In this document: one piece after another, positions 44,828 to 53,341 of the stretch
Numbering within the stretch: the first letter of the stretch is position 1
Layout of the letters: each line of letters opens with the position of its first letter
Origin: Sphingobacterium sp. UBA5670
GTDB lineage: Bacteria; Bacteroidota; Bacteroidia; Sphingobacteriales; Sphingobacteriaceae
Assembly: GCF_002420705.1 (NCBI RefSeq)
Contig: NZ_DIIM01000002.1
Span: 220,020-284,019, forward strand
DNA length: 64,000 nucleotides
Direction: 5' to 3'
Made by a program: the position numbers and the translations under genes
Notes under the pieces: model-generated
The model's input: the letters and a program-made list of their open reading frames with translations, nothing else
Told to the model about the DNA's origin: nothing
Database searches by the model: none

Positions 44828-46107
44828 AGAGAGTCGTCATTACAGGAATGGGGGTTGTAGCACCGAATGGGGTAGGCCTACCGTCTTTTACCCAAGCGAT
44901 AAAAGATGGTGTCTCGGGTATTCGACATGATGTACAACTGGAGAAATTACAGTTTTCCTGTCAGATAGCAGGAACCCCTGAAATAGCGGATGATTTTAAA
45001 AGGCGCTATTTCACTGAACTTGAGCTTAGAGGTTTTAACAGTACGGGGATATTATATGGAGTCATTGCAGGTATGGAAGCTTGGGCAAATGCAGGGTTAC
45101 CGATAGCGACTGAATCTGCTCCGGATTGGGACAGTGGAACCATTTTTGGATCCGGGAGCTCTGGTATCGATAAGTTTCGTGAGAGCATCTATAAAATTGA
45201 CGATTTACAGATCCGCAGGTTAGGTAGTACAGTTGTGGCCCAGACGATGAGCAGTGGTGTCAGCGCATATTTGGGCGGTAAATTGGGGCTTGGAAACCAA
45301 GTAACAACAAATTCATCTGCTTGCGCAACTGGCACCGAAGCAATTCTAATGGCTTATGACCGTATTCGATCCGGTAGGGCAAAACGGATGCTGGCTGGCA
45401 GCACCGGAGACAGCGGCCCTTATATTTGGGGTGGTTTTGATGCATTGCGCGTTTGTAGTTCGCATTATAATGATCGCCCGCATGAAGGGTCTCGTCCGAT
45501 GAGCGCGACAGCCGGAGGGTTTGTGCCCGGTAGCGGCGCAGGAGCTTTGCTATTGGAAGATTTGGAAAGTGCCTTAGCACGAAAGGCAACGATCTATGGT
45601 GAGTTGTTGGGCGGTGAGGTAAATTCTGGGGGACAGCGGGGAACAGGTAGTATGACCGCACCTAATGCTGATGCTGTTCGTCGGTGTATTATAGAGGCCT
45701 TGAAAAATTCAGGTGTTTCCGCTTTGGAAGTCGATGCTATAAATGGCCATTTAACAGCAACTACCAAAGATGCTTTTGAAATAGAAAACTGGATTGAGGC
45801 TCTTGGACGGAGGGGGAAGGATTTTCCCTTTATAAACTCATTAAAAGGTATGACTGGACATTGTCTTAGTGCAGCTGGCAGTATAGAGAGTGTAGCTACG
45901 GTCTTGCAGTTATATCACGGTTTTATATTTGGAAACAGCAATTGTGTTGACCTACATCCTGAAATTGCTGCACTGATAGATCCATCAAACGTACCTATGC
46001 ACACAAGGAGTTTTGCTCCTCAAATCATTGCCAAAGCAAGTTTTGGATTTGGGGATGTGAATGCTTGCTTAATATTTAAAAAATTTGATAACTTGACATA
46101 TGAATAG
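44824..46107 (+). CDS. Beta-ketoacyl-ACP synthase of the PKS operon
   Basis: A 427-residue FabF-like condensing enzyme. Catalytic Cys167 in TNSSACATG, His309 in AINGHLTATTKD and His346 in GMTGHCLSAAG, with Lys341, complete the Cys-His-His set. The first His motif reads N-G-H-L-T rather than the usual HGTST, a noteworthy variant. It overlaps the dehydratase gene (4 nt) and the ACP gene (8 nt). It elongates acyl chains on the adjacent ACP. Confidence 0.93.
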   Translation: MKRVVITGMGVVAPNGVGLPSFTQAIKDGVSGIRHDVQLEKLQFSCQIAGTPEIADDFKRRYFTELELRGFNSTGILYGVIAGMEAWANAGLPIATESAPDWDSGTIFGSGSSGIDKFRESIYKIDDLQIRRLGSTVVAQTMSSGVSAYLGGKLGLGNQVTTNSSACATGTEAILMAYDRIRSGRAKRMLAGSTGDSGPYIWGGFDALRVCSSHYNDRPHEGSRPMSATAGGFVPGSGAGALLLEDLESALARKATIYGELLGGEVNSGGQRGTGSMTAPNADAVRRCIIEALKNSGVSALEVDAINGHLTATTKDAFEIENWIEALGRRGKDFPFINSLKGMTGHCLSAAGSIESVATVLQLYHGFIFGNSNCVDLHPEIAALIDPSNVPMHTRSFAPQIIAKASFGFGDVNACLIFKKFDNLTYE

Positions 46108-46354
46108 AGAAGAACTGATCAATGCTTTAAAACCTATTATAGCACCTTATACGACAAACGAAGCAGCATTCGGAAAGCTTTCCGAAGAAACTGATTTTAT
46201 TCATGATCTGCAAATCAATTCCGCTAATCTGGTTGATATCGTACTGGATATCGAAGAGCAGTTCGAGATAGTTATTGAAAATGCGGATATGGAACGTATG
46301 CTTAATGTAAGGGCGGCAATCGATATTATCGAAACCAAGCTTAATGAGAAATGA
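46100..46354 (+). CDS. Acyl carrier protein of the PKS operon
   Basis: An 84-residue acyl carrier protein. The phosphopantetheine attachment is predicted at Ser41 in LQINSANLVD: the usual D-S-L is N-S-A here, a deviant signature. Helix II (NLVDIVLDIEEQF) is otherwise normal and acidic. It overlaps the ketosynthase by 8 nt and the PPTase by 4 nt (ATGA), so one polycistronic unit is clear. It probably carries the growing starter chain for the type III PKS. Confidence 0.9.
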   Translation: MNREELINALKPIIAPYTTNEAAFGKLSEETDFIHDLQINSANLVDIVLDIEEQFEIVIENADMERMLNVRAAIDIIETKLNEK

Positions 46355-46851
46355 TTGGAAATGACATTGTCGATCTAGTTCGGTCTAGAAAAGACAGTAA
46401 TTGGAGACGTCGTGGGTTTATTAACAAGATATTTAGTGAAAATGAGCAGTTGTTAATAGCCAATAGTGACGATCAGGAGATTGTTGTGTGGCTTTTGTGG
46501 AGTATGAAAGAAGCTGCTTACAAAATTTGGAATAGAGAGACGGGTAGCAGAAAATATGCACCTATTAGATTGCTGTGTTCTTTTGTTGAAAGGTCTTGCG
46601 GCACTGCCGTGGGAGAGGTCGTCTGTGAAGAGAATCGCTATTATACCAAGACCATTGTTGGTGCTGATTTTATACATACCATAGCAGTTAAGGTATTCGA
46701 CCATTTGGATCATGTGGTGGAACTCAAAAGATGTCAAGTTGTTAAAGATCCACTGGGTTTGCCTGGCATTGCTATGAAGGGACGAAGGGAACTGTTACCA
46801 GTTTCTATAAGTAATCACGGTCGTTTTGAGAAAATAGTTGCGGTACTTTAA
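46351..46851 (+). CDS. 4'-phosphopantetheinyl transferase
   Basis: A 166-residue AcpS/Sfp-superfamily enzyme that activates the ACP. Motifs: MIGNDIVDL at the N-terminus and WSMKEAAYK near 50-58, matching the two PPTase signatures with metal-binding Asp and Glu. Its presence next to the unusual ACP suggests it is dedicated to that carrier. Last gene of the seven-gene operon. Confidence 0.92.
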   Translation: MIGNDIVDLVRSRKDSNWRRRGFINKIFSENEQLLIANSDDQEIVVWLLWSMKEAAYKIWNRETGSRKYAPIRLLCSFVERSCGTAVGEVVCEENRYYTKTIVGADFIHTIAVKVFDHLDHVVELKRCQVVKDPLGLPGIAMKGRRELLPVSISNHGRFEKIVAVL

Positions 46852-46892
46852 ACCAGGACATATTAGCCAATCTGCGAAAATTCGGTAATAAC

Positions 46893-47951
46893 TTATTGTA
46901 CTTGAATTGATTCTTCCCGCAACATTTGCTTGAATTTGGGATCTCGTATGTAACGACTAAAATCGTGGCTTGACATTCCTGTAAAATCCGTCATCGAAAA
47001 GATAGTATAGTTTTTCTTAAGCGCGTTAAAGCTCTCCTCTTTATACCCTAGATCAGTTGGGTTGAGTTTGTTGGATAGAAATCCGAAAAATTTCTTTAAC
47101 ATTTTATCAGTCCCGTTAATCGTGATATGTATTTTCTTTACTTGCGTGCTCAGATCGACAAATTTTTTTGTATTAGTTGTTGTGTCAGTATATTGAAATT
47201 CGGAAAGGCCTATTGCTGGTGCCAGCATGATGCAGGTAATCCTGTTTTTGTTTTCCAGCAATGGCTTTGCCCGCTCGATATCAACATTGTGAATGTCTTT
47301 TGCTTGGGCAGAAAATGAACTATTGTATTCCGGATTTGAAATTGCGCTCATGACCACGGATGCCCCGCGACTGTGCGAGATAATATAAACATCCTTATCC
47401 GCCATATTGTTAAGTATGCGTCTTAAACCGAACTCACCGGCCATCTGGCTAAAAGAAGCTGCGGAAAACCAATTTTTTGCTGATCGAAAAGGGGAGGTCG
47501 ATCGTAAACCATCCCAATAAAATCGAATGATTTCATCGGTTTTGGGGTTTGTAACGATATGATCTGCAATATATTTATATTGTTTTACAACAGATTCTTC
47601 ATCCGCATTGAAGCCATGTACCAAAATAAAAACACGTTTCTTGGGTGCAATACGTTTCGAAAGACGGAGCATATTACCTCGTTCAAAAGCAAGCAGTTGT
47701 TCGCGGTCACCTCTGTCAGTGGCAATTTTCATCAGGGAATAAGGATCCCTAGCGGCTTTATTCGAAGGGATTCCATAGTTTTTCTTCCAGTTATCGGGAT
47801 AAAAATTGCCATTTTGATCCACAAATGAATACCATAAATTAGGATCTGCTCCGGTATTGGGAGAAGCCGAATCAGGAAGATTATGGATTAGGCCACACGA
47901 GGTGAACAAGCCGATGACGATAATGACGTAGAAAAAATATCTTGTGTTCAT
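46893..47951 (-). CDS. DUF900-like alpha/beta hydrolase lipoprotein
   Basis: A 352-residue lipoprotein: signal peptide with lipobox ending at Cys19 (FTSCG). The body looks like the DUF900 alpha/beta hydrolase group: FILVHGFNADEESVV with the oxyanion-type HG motif, and nucleophile elbow ISHSRGASVVMSA (Ser in HSRGA). Function is unknown; likely an envelope hydrolase. It is convergent with the PKS operon, 41 bp after the last gene. Confidence 0.82.
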   Translation of the reverse strand: MNTRYFFYVIIVIGLFTSCGLIHNLPDSASPNTGADPNLWYSFVDQNGNFYPDNWKKNYGIPSNKAARDPYSLMKIATDRGDREQLLAFERGNMLRLSKRIAPKKRVFILVHGFNADEESVVKQYKYIADHIVTNPKTDEIIRFYWDGLRSTSPFRSAKNWFSAASFSQMAGEFGLRRILNNMADKDVYIISHSRGASVVMSAISNPEYNSSFSAQAKDIHNVDIERAKPLLENKNRITCIMLAPAIGLSEFQYTDTTTNTKKFVDLSTQVKKIHITINGTDKMLKKFFGFLSNKLNPTDLGYKEESFNALKKNYTIFSMTDFTGMSSHDFSRYIRDPKFKQMLREESIQVQ

Positions 47952-48118
47952 ATGATGTATTTCCTTCTATACCTGAAATTTATTTTAACTAGGATCCGAT
48001 GGCTACCAAATTGGAAATATATTCACAAATTGATCTCTTGTAAGATAGTGATTATTTTGGATAGCTAAAAATCAGGATGTATTTGGAAGGTGAAATTTCT
48101 CAAGCCGAGATGTAAAGA

Positions 48119-49399
48119 TCACTTCCTTTTAATCAGGTAAAGTCTGTTGCGCTGGTTGGTAAAAAGCTGATAATTTAAAACAGGATTTGCGTAGTAACCA
48201 TATGTATGAAATTGTTCGGTATCTTCGAAAGTTAAAGTACCTATATTCTTACGATTGATTTCAATCTGGGACCAATGCCATTGTTCGTCGAGATATAAAC
48301 TATCCTTAAATTTTAAGGTGTCATTTTCGATAATAAGCTGAGAGAATAGGCAGCCTTGCCAAACGTCTCCAGATTCATATTTGCCACTCTTGGTATCATG
48401 TCTGTTGCGTACTCGTTTTATTTTTTGATAATAGAGGGATTGCACATTGGCTGGAGTGGTATTTGCTACCCATTCATTCTTATCCCAGTGACCAAAAAGA
48501 TCATTCATGGTGCGGCCTTTTGATTCGGTCCGTAGAGCGAACTCATTGTCATCCGAAATATTTTCACACAACGTATACCATTTGCCGTTCATTAAATAGG
48601 TTTTTTTCGAATAACTTTTCGAATTGTGCTGATCAAAACCATAGATTTTCTCCGATAGCAGGTAAACAGCTTTATTTTCAATGTCATTTAGTGCCTGACG
48701 TTGTTGACCTTCGGACCAGCTAAGATTGGCGTTGTACAGTTCGATTGTTTTTTTCGTCGTATCTCCATCTAGCGCCCAGTTGCGAAAATAATGTTGCGTG
48801 ACGTTGATTAGATAACCTTCGAATAGAATTTCTGTTTCGTCGTCTTTGTTCTGTTTATAGGAATACTGATCGATCTGGTTGCCGTTTTTGTCCAGTTTGT
48901 AAAAAGTATGAATGATTGGAAATGTAGCATTAGAATGCTTGGCGGCGGTCAAACTGTGAATGATTAGTTCATTGTTTTTCGTCAAAAACTGGCCAATAGG
49001 ATGGTCACTTGCTTTGAAAAGTATAATTTCATGTTTTCCGAACTGGTTTTTGGGCTTGTCAATATCGACATATTGTCTGTATTCTTTCGGTAGTTTTGAA
49101 GAATGGAAGAAATTCTGAAGTCGAATATCGAGATTAAAAATACCATTCGTATAAATAATGGCAAGAGCTATTAGCATCCATGCAGACAGATAATATTTCA
49201 AGCTTTTTGTATCTTTTAGCTGCAAAAAGAAATAGAAGAATATCCAGCTCGACGCGAGTACAAGAGGGGAAAAAATAATATAATTCAGCTTTTCATTGTT
49301 GCTAAGGTCAAAAATCAAAAAACTGATAAGATATGCTGTCATAAAGACTAGGCATAATATAAAGGATTTCCATAAAAAACTCTTTTTAGCTTTCTCCAT
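48119..49399 (-). CDS. Membrane protein, unknown
   Basis: About 426 residues. The N-terminal ~130 residues hold four hydrophobic helices (about 10-30, 40-62, 72-90), and the rest is a large soluble domain with many Tyr, Asn and Lys, rich in DxxN-type segments, probably periplasmic. No family recognised. A 12-bp perfect inverted repeat lies 22 bp upstream of the ATG at 49399 (an ATG at 49411 is an alternative). Monocistronic. Confidence 0.65.
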   Translation of the reverse strand: MEKAKKSFLWKSFILCLVFMTAYLISFLIFDLSNNEKLNYIIFSPLVLASSWIFFYFFLQLKDTKSLKYYLSAWMLIALAIIYTNGIFNLDIRLQNFFHSSKLPKEYRQYVDIDKPKNQFGKHEIILFKASDHPIGQFLTKNNELIIHSLTAAKHSNATFPIIHTFYKLDKNGNQIDQYSYKQNKDDETEILFEGYLINVTQHYFRNWALDGDTTKKTIELYNANLSWSEGQQRQALNDIENKAVYLLSEKIYGFDQHNSKSYSKKTYLMNGKWYTLCENISDDNEFALRTESKGRTMNDLFGHWDKNEWVANTTPANVQSLYYQKIKRVRNRHDTKSGKYESGDVWQGCLFSQLIIENDTLKFKDSLYLDEQWHWSQIEINRKNIGTLTFEDTEQFHTYGYYANPVLNYQLFTNQRNRLYLIKRK

Positions 49400-49411
49400 A
49401 TCTTGGTCCAC

Positions 49412-49773
49412 TGTGACAATACGCTCTAATTTAGGTTATATGATAAATTAGAGCGCTGAATTGATCTATATGTAATTTAGATTTTTTCTTTCAAGTTTCA
49501 AATGCCTGATAAAAAGATTTATTTTTTTTGAGACCTTCTAAAAATCTCCTTAACACCACCTTTTGTTTGTAGGCTTTTCCTCTGCGGTTTTTTCAAGTAT
49601 ATAAAAGTATTCGATATGTCTTTTTAGGAGTACATGATCAGGTCTAGAGATTTTTATTGTCATTTTTTCTTCACGTAATAGGGCCTTGCTTTTACTTAAT
49701 CCTCTTCAAGTTGTGTTATTTAAAGACTTCTTTGCCAAATTCGAGTCCGTCAATTTTTAGCTATTGGATTGTT
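49412..49773. other. Intergenic gap
   Basis: 362 bp between the unknown membrane gene (start at 49399, alternative 49411) and the end of the cyclase gene. It contains the 12-bp inverted repeat at 49422-49455 and AT-rich sequence; no ORF is convincing. Confidence 0.4.
49422..49455. repeat. Inverted repeat upstream of unknown membrane gene
   Basis: CGCTCTAATTTA (49422-49433) pairs perfectly with 49444-49455; 10-bp spacer. Without a T-run on either strand, it looks more like an operator or attenuator than a terminator. It lies 22 bp upstream of the 426-residue protein gene on the minus strand. Confidence 0.5.
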
Positions 49774-50676
49774 TTATACATCAATAGAGTTTTTTAAGGA
49801 CGCGAAAGCCCTGACAGGAAAAGTGCCAACACCACTGATTTTGGGAGGGGCCGCCGTAAAGGTGAAATTCTCATCTGGTAAACAGCCAAGGTTGCAAAGA
49901 TGCTCGACGATCAATATGCCCGAGCTCAATAGTATTGAGTGTACTGGACGCGTGTTACCTGCTGTACAGTCGATATTATGGGAGTCTATACCGACTAGTT
50001 TGACGTCGCAGTCTCTAAGGTACTCTGCCGCCGCTAGCGTTAGGTAAGGATGACCTTCATAATAGTGTTCTGTATTCCAGTGTTGATCCCAACCGGTATG
50101 TATCAATACCGCTTTATTTCGAATTTCCCTGTTTTTTAGATGATCTGCTGTTATTTCCAACGTTTCAGTATGCGGGATCCGAATGACAGCGGCTGGTAGT
50201 TCCGCAAGTTGGTGCAAGTCTGTCTGCGCAGTGTCTTCTCCGTCTTCATACCGATGGAAAGGACAGTCTATGTAAGTTCCGGTATTAGTCACCATGTCGA
50301 TCTTACCGATTTGGAAGCTGGTACCTTCACTGTAAAACTCTTTGGAATTTTCTCTGGATAGATAGTCGCAAATATGTGGCGCAGGAAGACCTTTGTAGGT
50401 AACCAACCCATTTTCAATGGTATGACTGAGATCTATCAGCGTATGTTTCCGATGTTCGCTATTGATCGCGTTGCGTTTATGGCGTTCATTCAGGATGGTT
50501 TTGTTCGATATAATAACTTTTCCTGCCATCAATAATCTTAAATCTTTAATGATATAATCAGCGAGTTCTTGGTTACTGATGGCCTCGCTAGCGATATCAA
50601 GCCTAAAATCTTCCCCTTTGATGCTGCCTCCATTGGTGAAATAAACTTCAAAATCAAATTTTACTCTTTTTTCCAT
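49774..50676 (-). CDS. Cyclase family (kynurenine formamidase-like) protein
   Basis: A 300-residue protein with a ~75-residue N-terminal extension and a cyclase/arylformamidase domain. The metal motif reads NTGTYIDCPFHRYEDG near residues 131-146: the usual HxGTHxDxPxH has Asn and Tyr at two His positions, known in a subfamily with GTYxDxPFHR. Later the HTGWDQHW and VGIDSHNID motifs match the family. Substrate unknown. It follows the Crp-like regulator by 38 bp. Confidence 0.85.
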   Translation of the reverse strand: MEKRVKFDFEVYFTNGGSIKGEDFRLDIASEAISNQELADYIIKDLRLLMAGKVIISNKTILNERHKRNAINSEHRKHTLIDLSHTIENGLVTYKGLPAPHICDYLSRENSKEFYSEGTSFQIGKIDMVTNTGTYIDCPFHRYEDGEDTAQTDLHQLAELPAAVIRIPHTETLEITADHLKNREIRNKAVLIHTGWDQHWNTEHYYEGHPYLTLAAAEYLRDCDVKLVGIDSHNIDCTAGNTRPVHSILLSSGILIVEHLCNLGCLPDENFTFTAAPPKISGVGTFPVRAFASLKNSIDV

Positions 50677-50714
50677 TGTCTGTACATTTATAATGATATC
50701 AAAAGTGATAAAAT

Positions 50715-51335
50715 CTAAATGTTATTGACTTGACTTAGATCAATTTCGCTTGACTTTTTACTTCGTATCCTGCTCAGTGTTTCGGGATTGACCCCAAGGT
50801 AGGAGGCAATATGAAAAAGTGGAATGCGGTTAAATGAAAAAGGGAACTGTTTCAAAAAGTAAAGGTAGCGCTCGTTGGCGTCGAGTAGTAAAAAGGAGCT
50901 TTCGCGACGGCATTTTTTGATATATTCATTTTTTAAGATTTCAGTAAGCAGTATATACCATCTGTGATCGAGACTCAATAGATCCTCAATTAATGTTTTC
51001 GGAATCTGGATCAGTTCGGCGTCTTCCATACATTGAAAATGGAGCTTGGTGGGTTCTCCAGTAAGGAAGCTTGTGAAAGCAGTTAGATATTCATTTTCAA
51101 AGAAAAATTCCGTGTTAATTTCTCTGTCGTCGGTTTGATAGAAACTTCGCACAATTCCCTTTTGCAGAAAAAATAGATTTTTTGCTTTTGTGTCGGGTTC
51201 GATCAAGTAACTATCCCTTTTATAATGTAGGATTTTGAGTTTTGTATCGAGCACTTCCCGCTCGGATTCTACTAATGTAAAAAGTTGGGTCAACTTGCTA
51301 TAAAAAAAGTCTAGGGGACGATCGGGCATGGTCAT
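50715..51335 (-). CDS. Crp/Fnr-family transcriptional regulator
   Basis: A 206-residue regulator with an N-terminal cyclic-nucleotide-binding fold (about 20-130, with FFLQKGIVRSFYQTDDREINTEFFFENEYLTAF), and a C-terminal helix-turn-helix (about 165-200, IASYLGVNPETLSRIRSKK). Fnr-type iron-sulfur cysteines are absent. The start ATG at 51335 overlaps the upstream stop in ATGA form, so it is translationally coupled to the DUF1801 gene. Confidence 0.9.
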   Translation of the reverse strand: MTMPDRPLDFFYSKLTQLFTLVESEREVLDTKLKILHYKRDSYLIEPDTKAKNLFFLQKGIVRSFYQTDDREINTEFFFENEYLTAFTSFLTGEPTKLHFQCMEDAELIQIPKTLIEDLLSLDHRWYILLTEILKNEYIKKCRRESSFLLLDANERYLYFLKQFPFSFNRIPLFHIASYLGVNPETLSRIRSKKSSEIDLSQVNNI

Positions 51336-51748
51336 TTCTTTTTCAGATAACGATTAATCATGGGGCTAAAATCTATTTTGGAAGAATTCTGAATATGCTC
51401 TGTTAATACTGATATCGGAAACTCGTCCAATGTTTTGAAATTAACGCAGCCTTTTTGAAACTTTGCTTTAGGCAATTTTAATTTTAGTTCTGTCATTAAT
51501 TCAGGGTGAGCATACATCACCAAGGAATGGAACGAAATATAGTTCTTTGCAACCGTTAGCCCATATTTAAATACCCCTTGTTCGTTAAAGCTGATTGCAT
51601 TAGGATTTGACATGAATTTTCCGAAGCTCTCGGAAACGTCACTGTCATTTTCTGCTATTGCTCTTCGGAATTGACCAATTATCTGTTGTTCATTGTCTGA
51701 GAGTGTATCTAGATACTGATCTACTTCCATTAATTTTTTGTCGTCCAT
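51332..51748 (-). CDS. DUF1801 domain protein
   Basis: A 138-residue protein with DUF1801 features: VDQYLDTLSDNEQQIIGQFRRAI, a central ISFNEQGVFKYGLTVAKNYISFHSLVMYAH and a C-terminal KGCVNFKTLDEFP stretch. Such domains also occur in YdeI-like proteins. It is the first gene of the DUF1801-Crp-cyclase cluster and overlaps the regulator's start by 4 nt. Confidence 0.88.
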   Translation of the reverse strand: MDDKKLMEVDQYLDTLSDNEQQIIGQFRRAIAENDSDVSESFGKFMSNPNAISFNEQGVFKYGLTVAKNYISFHSLVMYAHPELMTELKLKLPKAKFQKGCVNFKTLDEFPISVLTEHIQNSSKIDFSPMINRYLKKK

Positions 51749-51795
51749 AAGGTCTGTAATTGTGATCTAAAAATATTTAATTTTCTTTGATTTAG

Positions 51796-51978
51796 ATGCA
51801 TATATCCATAAAAAGATTCAATGTGCTATTGCTAATAGTGCCTTGGTTGCTGACTGGGACTGATCGCAAAGCATCTTTTCTATTTTTAAATGCAGGTGCT
51901 GCTTCGTCGACAAATGATATGTCCTTTAGTAATAGGGAAGCTGCTAGCAATAAACCAACTTTGGAACTACAATATTAA
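51796..51978 (+). CDS. Possible small exported peptide, doubtful
   Basis: A 60-codon ORF starting MHISIKRFNV with a hydrophobic run (about 9-25) and then a polar, Ser/Ala/Asn-rich tail. It overlaps no real gene and could be a small exported peptide, but codon use and length do not establish it. Followed by the hairpin/C-tract region. Confidence 0.25.
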   Translation: MHISIKRFNVLLLIVPWLLTGTDRKASFLFLNAGAASSTNDMSFSNREAASNKPTLELQY

Positions 51979-52029
51979 ACTCAATGCTATTTGAAATAAT
52001 TTCATATTCTTTGGCATAACAAAATCAAA

Positions 52030-52067
52030 GGGCACAAAGAGTTTGTATTCTTTGTGCCCCCCCCCCC
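52030..52067. repeat. Hairpin followed by an 11-C homopolymer
   Basis: A perfect 10-bp stem (52030-52039 with 52050-52059) with a 10-nt loop, in which the right arm runs into a tract of 11 consecutive C (52057-52067). No T-run follows, so it is not a classical terminator. Confidence 0.6.
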
Positions 52068-52213
52068 GCAGCGATAAAAATGGCAAGCTGTCATTCGTCA
52101 TACTACAGCCAGTTTTTTTATGTAAAAAGGAATATCGTTTACATAAGGATTATTATTTCGTAAATTCATCCTATAGAAGGATTTGAATTGCTTCTATTAC
52201 TAGAAAGGAATGC

Positions 52214-53335
52214 ATGAAAAGCACGAAAAGAAATAAAGGTTTTCTCTTCAAACAATATGACGAGCCGTTTCAAACGCCTTTTGATAAATTATTTGATATT
52301 TTCAAAGAACTGATTACCCATACTTCAGGGGATTTCGATGAAGCCATTGATTGGTTAAGGCAATTGGATAAAGAGTTTAAACTCACGACCCCAGATTATA
52401 CAATAGACGACTTCATTGCAGATTTGAAGGATAAAGGATATATCAGAGAAAGGCTGGATTCTACTGGTGAGGGTGGGCTGGATATTACATCAAAACTGGA
52501 GAAGGCGCTGCGGCAGCATGCCTTGGACCAAATTTTTGGAAAAATGCGAAAAGGAAGGTCGGGCAATCATAAAACCAATCACCAAGGACGCAGTGACGAA
52601 AATATGGGTGATTTCAGGAACTATCAGTATGGAGATGGCCTGGAAAAAATAGTTTTGACCGAGAGCTTAAAAAACGCGCAGATCAATCACGGGTTAGGAG
52701 AGTTTGCTTTAGCGGAAAATGATCTGGTTGTTGAGGATACCCAGTTTAAATCGCAGATGAGCACGGTGTTGATGATTGATATCAGCCACAGCATGATTTT
52801 ATATGGGGAGGATCGGATCACACCTGCAAAGAAAGTCGCAATGGCTTTATCGGAGCTGATTCTGACACGGTATCCGAAAGACTCACTTGACGTTATCGTC
52901 TTCGGCAACGACGCCTGGCCTATTGCGATAAAAGACTTACCTTATCTGCAAGTTGGACCATTTCATACCAACACGGTCGCAGGTTTAAAATTAGCAATGG
53001 ATTTGCTACGGCGGAAACGCCATGCGAATAAGCAGATATTTATGATAACCGATGGAAAACCGAGCTGTTTAAATATGCCGGACGGTACTTATTATAAGAA
53101 TCCGATGGGGCTCGATCCGTTTATCACCAGTAAATGCTATAGTATGGCGGCGCAAGCTCGAAAGTTGGGAATACCTATTACCACTTTTATGATTGCTTCA
53201 GATCCTTACCTGCAGCAATTCATTGACGAATTTACAGCTTCAAATCAAGGGAAAGCTTATTACACAGGACTTGGAAATCTAGGTGAAATGATTTTCGAGG
53301 ATTATGAAGAAAACCGCAAAAAAAGAATACGATAA
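52214..53335 (+). CDS. VWA domain protein
   Basis: A 373-residue protein with a von Willebrand factor A domain. The MIDAS metal motif is D-I-S-H-S at 189-193, and the domain continues with a VIVFGNDAWPI and an ITDGKPSC strand. The N-terminal ~170 residues are a mixed helical region. No signal peptide, so cytoplasmic. It starts 6 bp before the AAA+ gene; such VWA/AAA+ pairs (MoxR-VWA, RavA-ViaA, ChlD-ChlI) act as ATPase plus substrate adaptor. Which substrate is unknown. Confidence 0.88.
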   Translation: MKSTKRNKGFLFKQYDEPFQTPFDKLFDIFKELITHTSGDFDEAIDWLRQLDKEFKLTTPDYTIDDFIADLKDKGYIRERLDSTGEGGLDITSKLEKALRQHALDQIFGKMRKGRSGNHKTNHQGRSDENMGDFRNYQYGDGLEKIVLTESLKNAQINHGLGEFALAENDLVVEDTQFKSQMSTVLMIDISHSMILYGEDRITPAKKVAMALSELILTRYPKDSLDVIVFGNDAWPIAIKDLPYLQVGPFHTNTVAGLKLAMDLLRRKRHANKQIFMITDGKPSCLNMPDGTYYKNPMGLDPFITSKCYSMAAQARKLGIPITTFMIASDPYLQQFIDEFTASNQGKAYYTGLGNLGEMIFEDYEENRKKRIR

Positions 53336-53341
53336 GAATAT

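Larger units (their letters stand above)
51749..52213. other. Intergenic gap with hairpin and C tract
   Basis: 465 bp between the divergent DUF1801 cluster and the VWA-ATPase pair. It holds a weak ORF (51796-51978) with a hydrophobic N-terminus, a perfect 10-bp hairpin at 52030-52059 and an 11-C run at 52057-52067. Confidence 0.6.
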
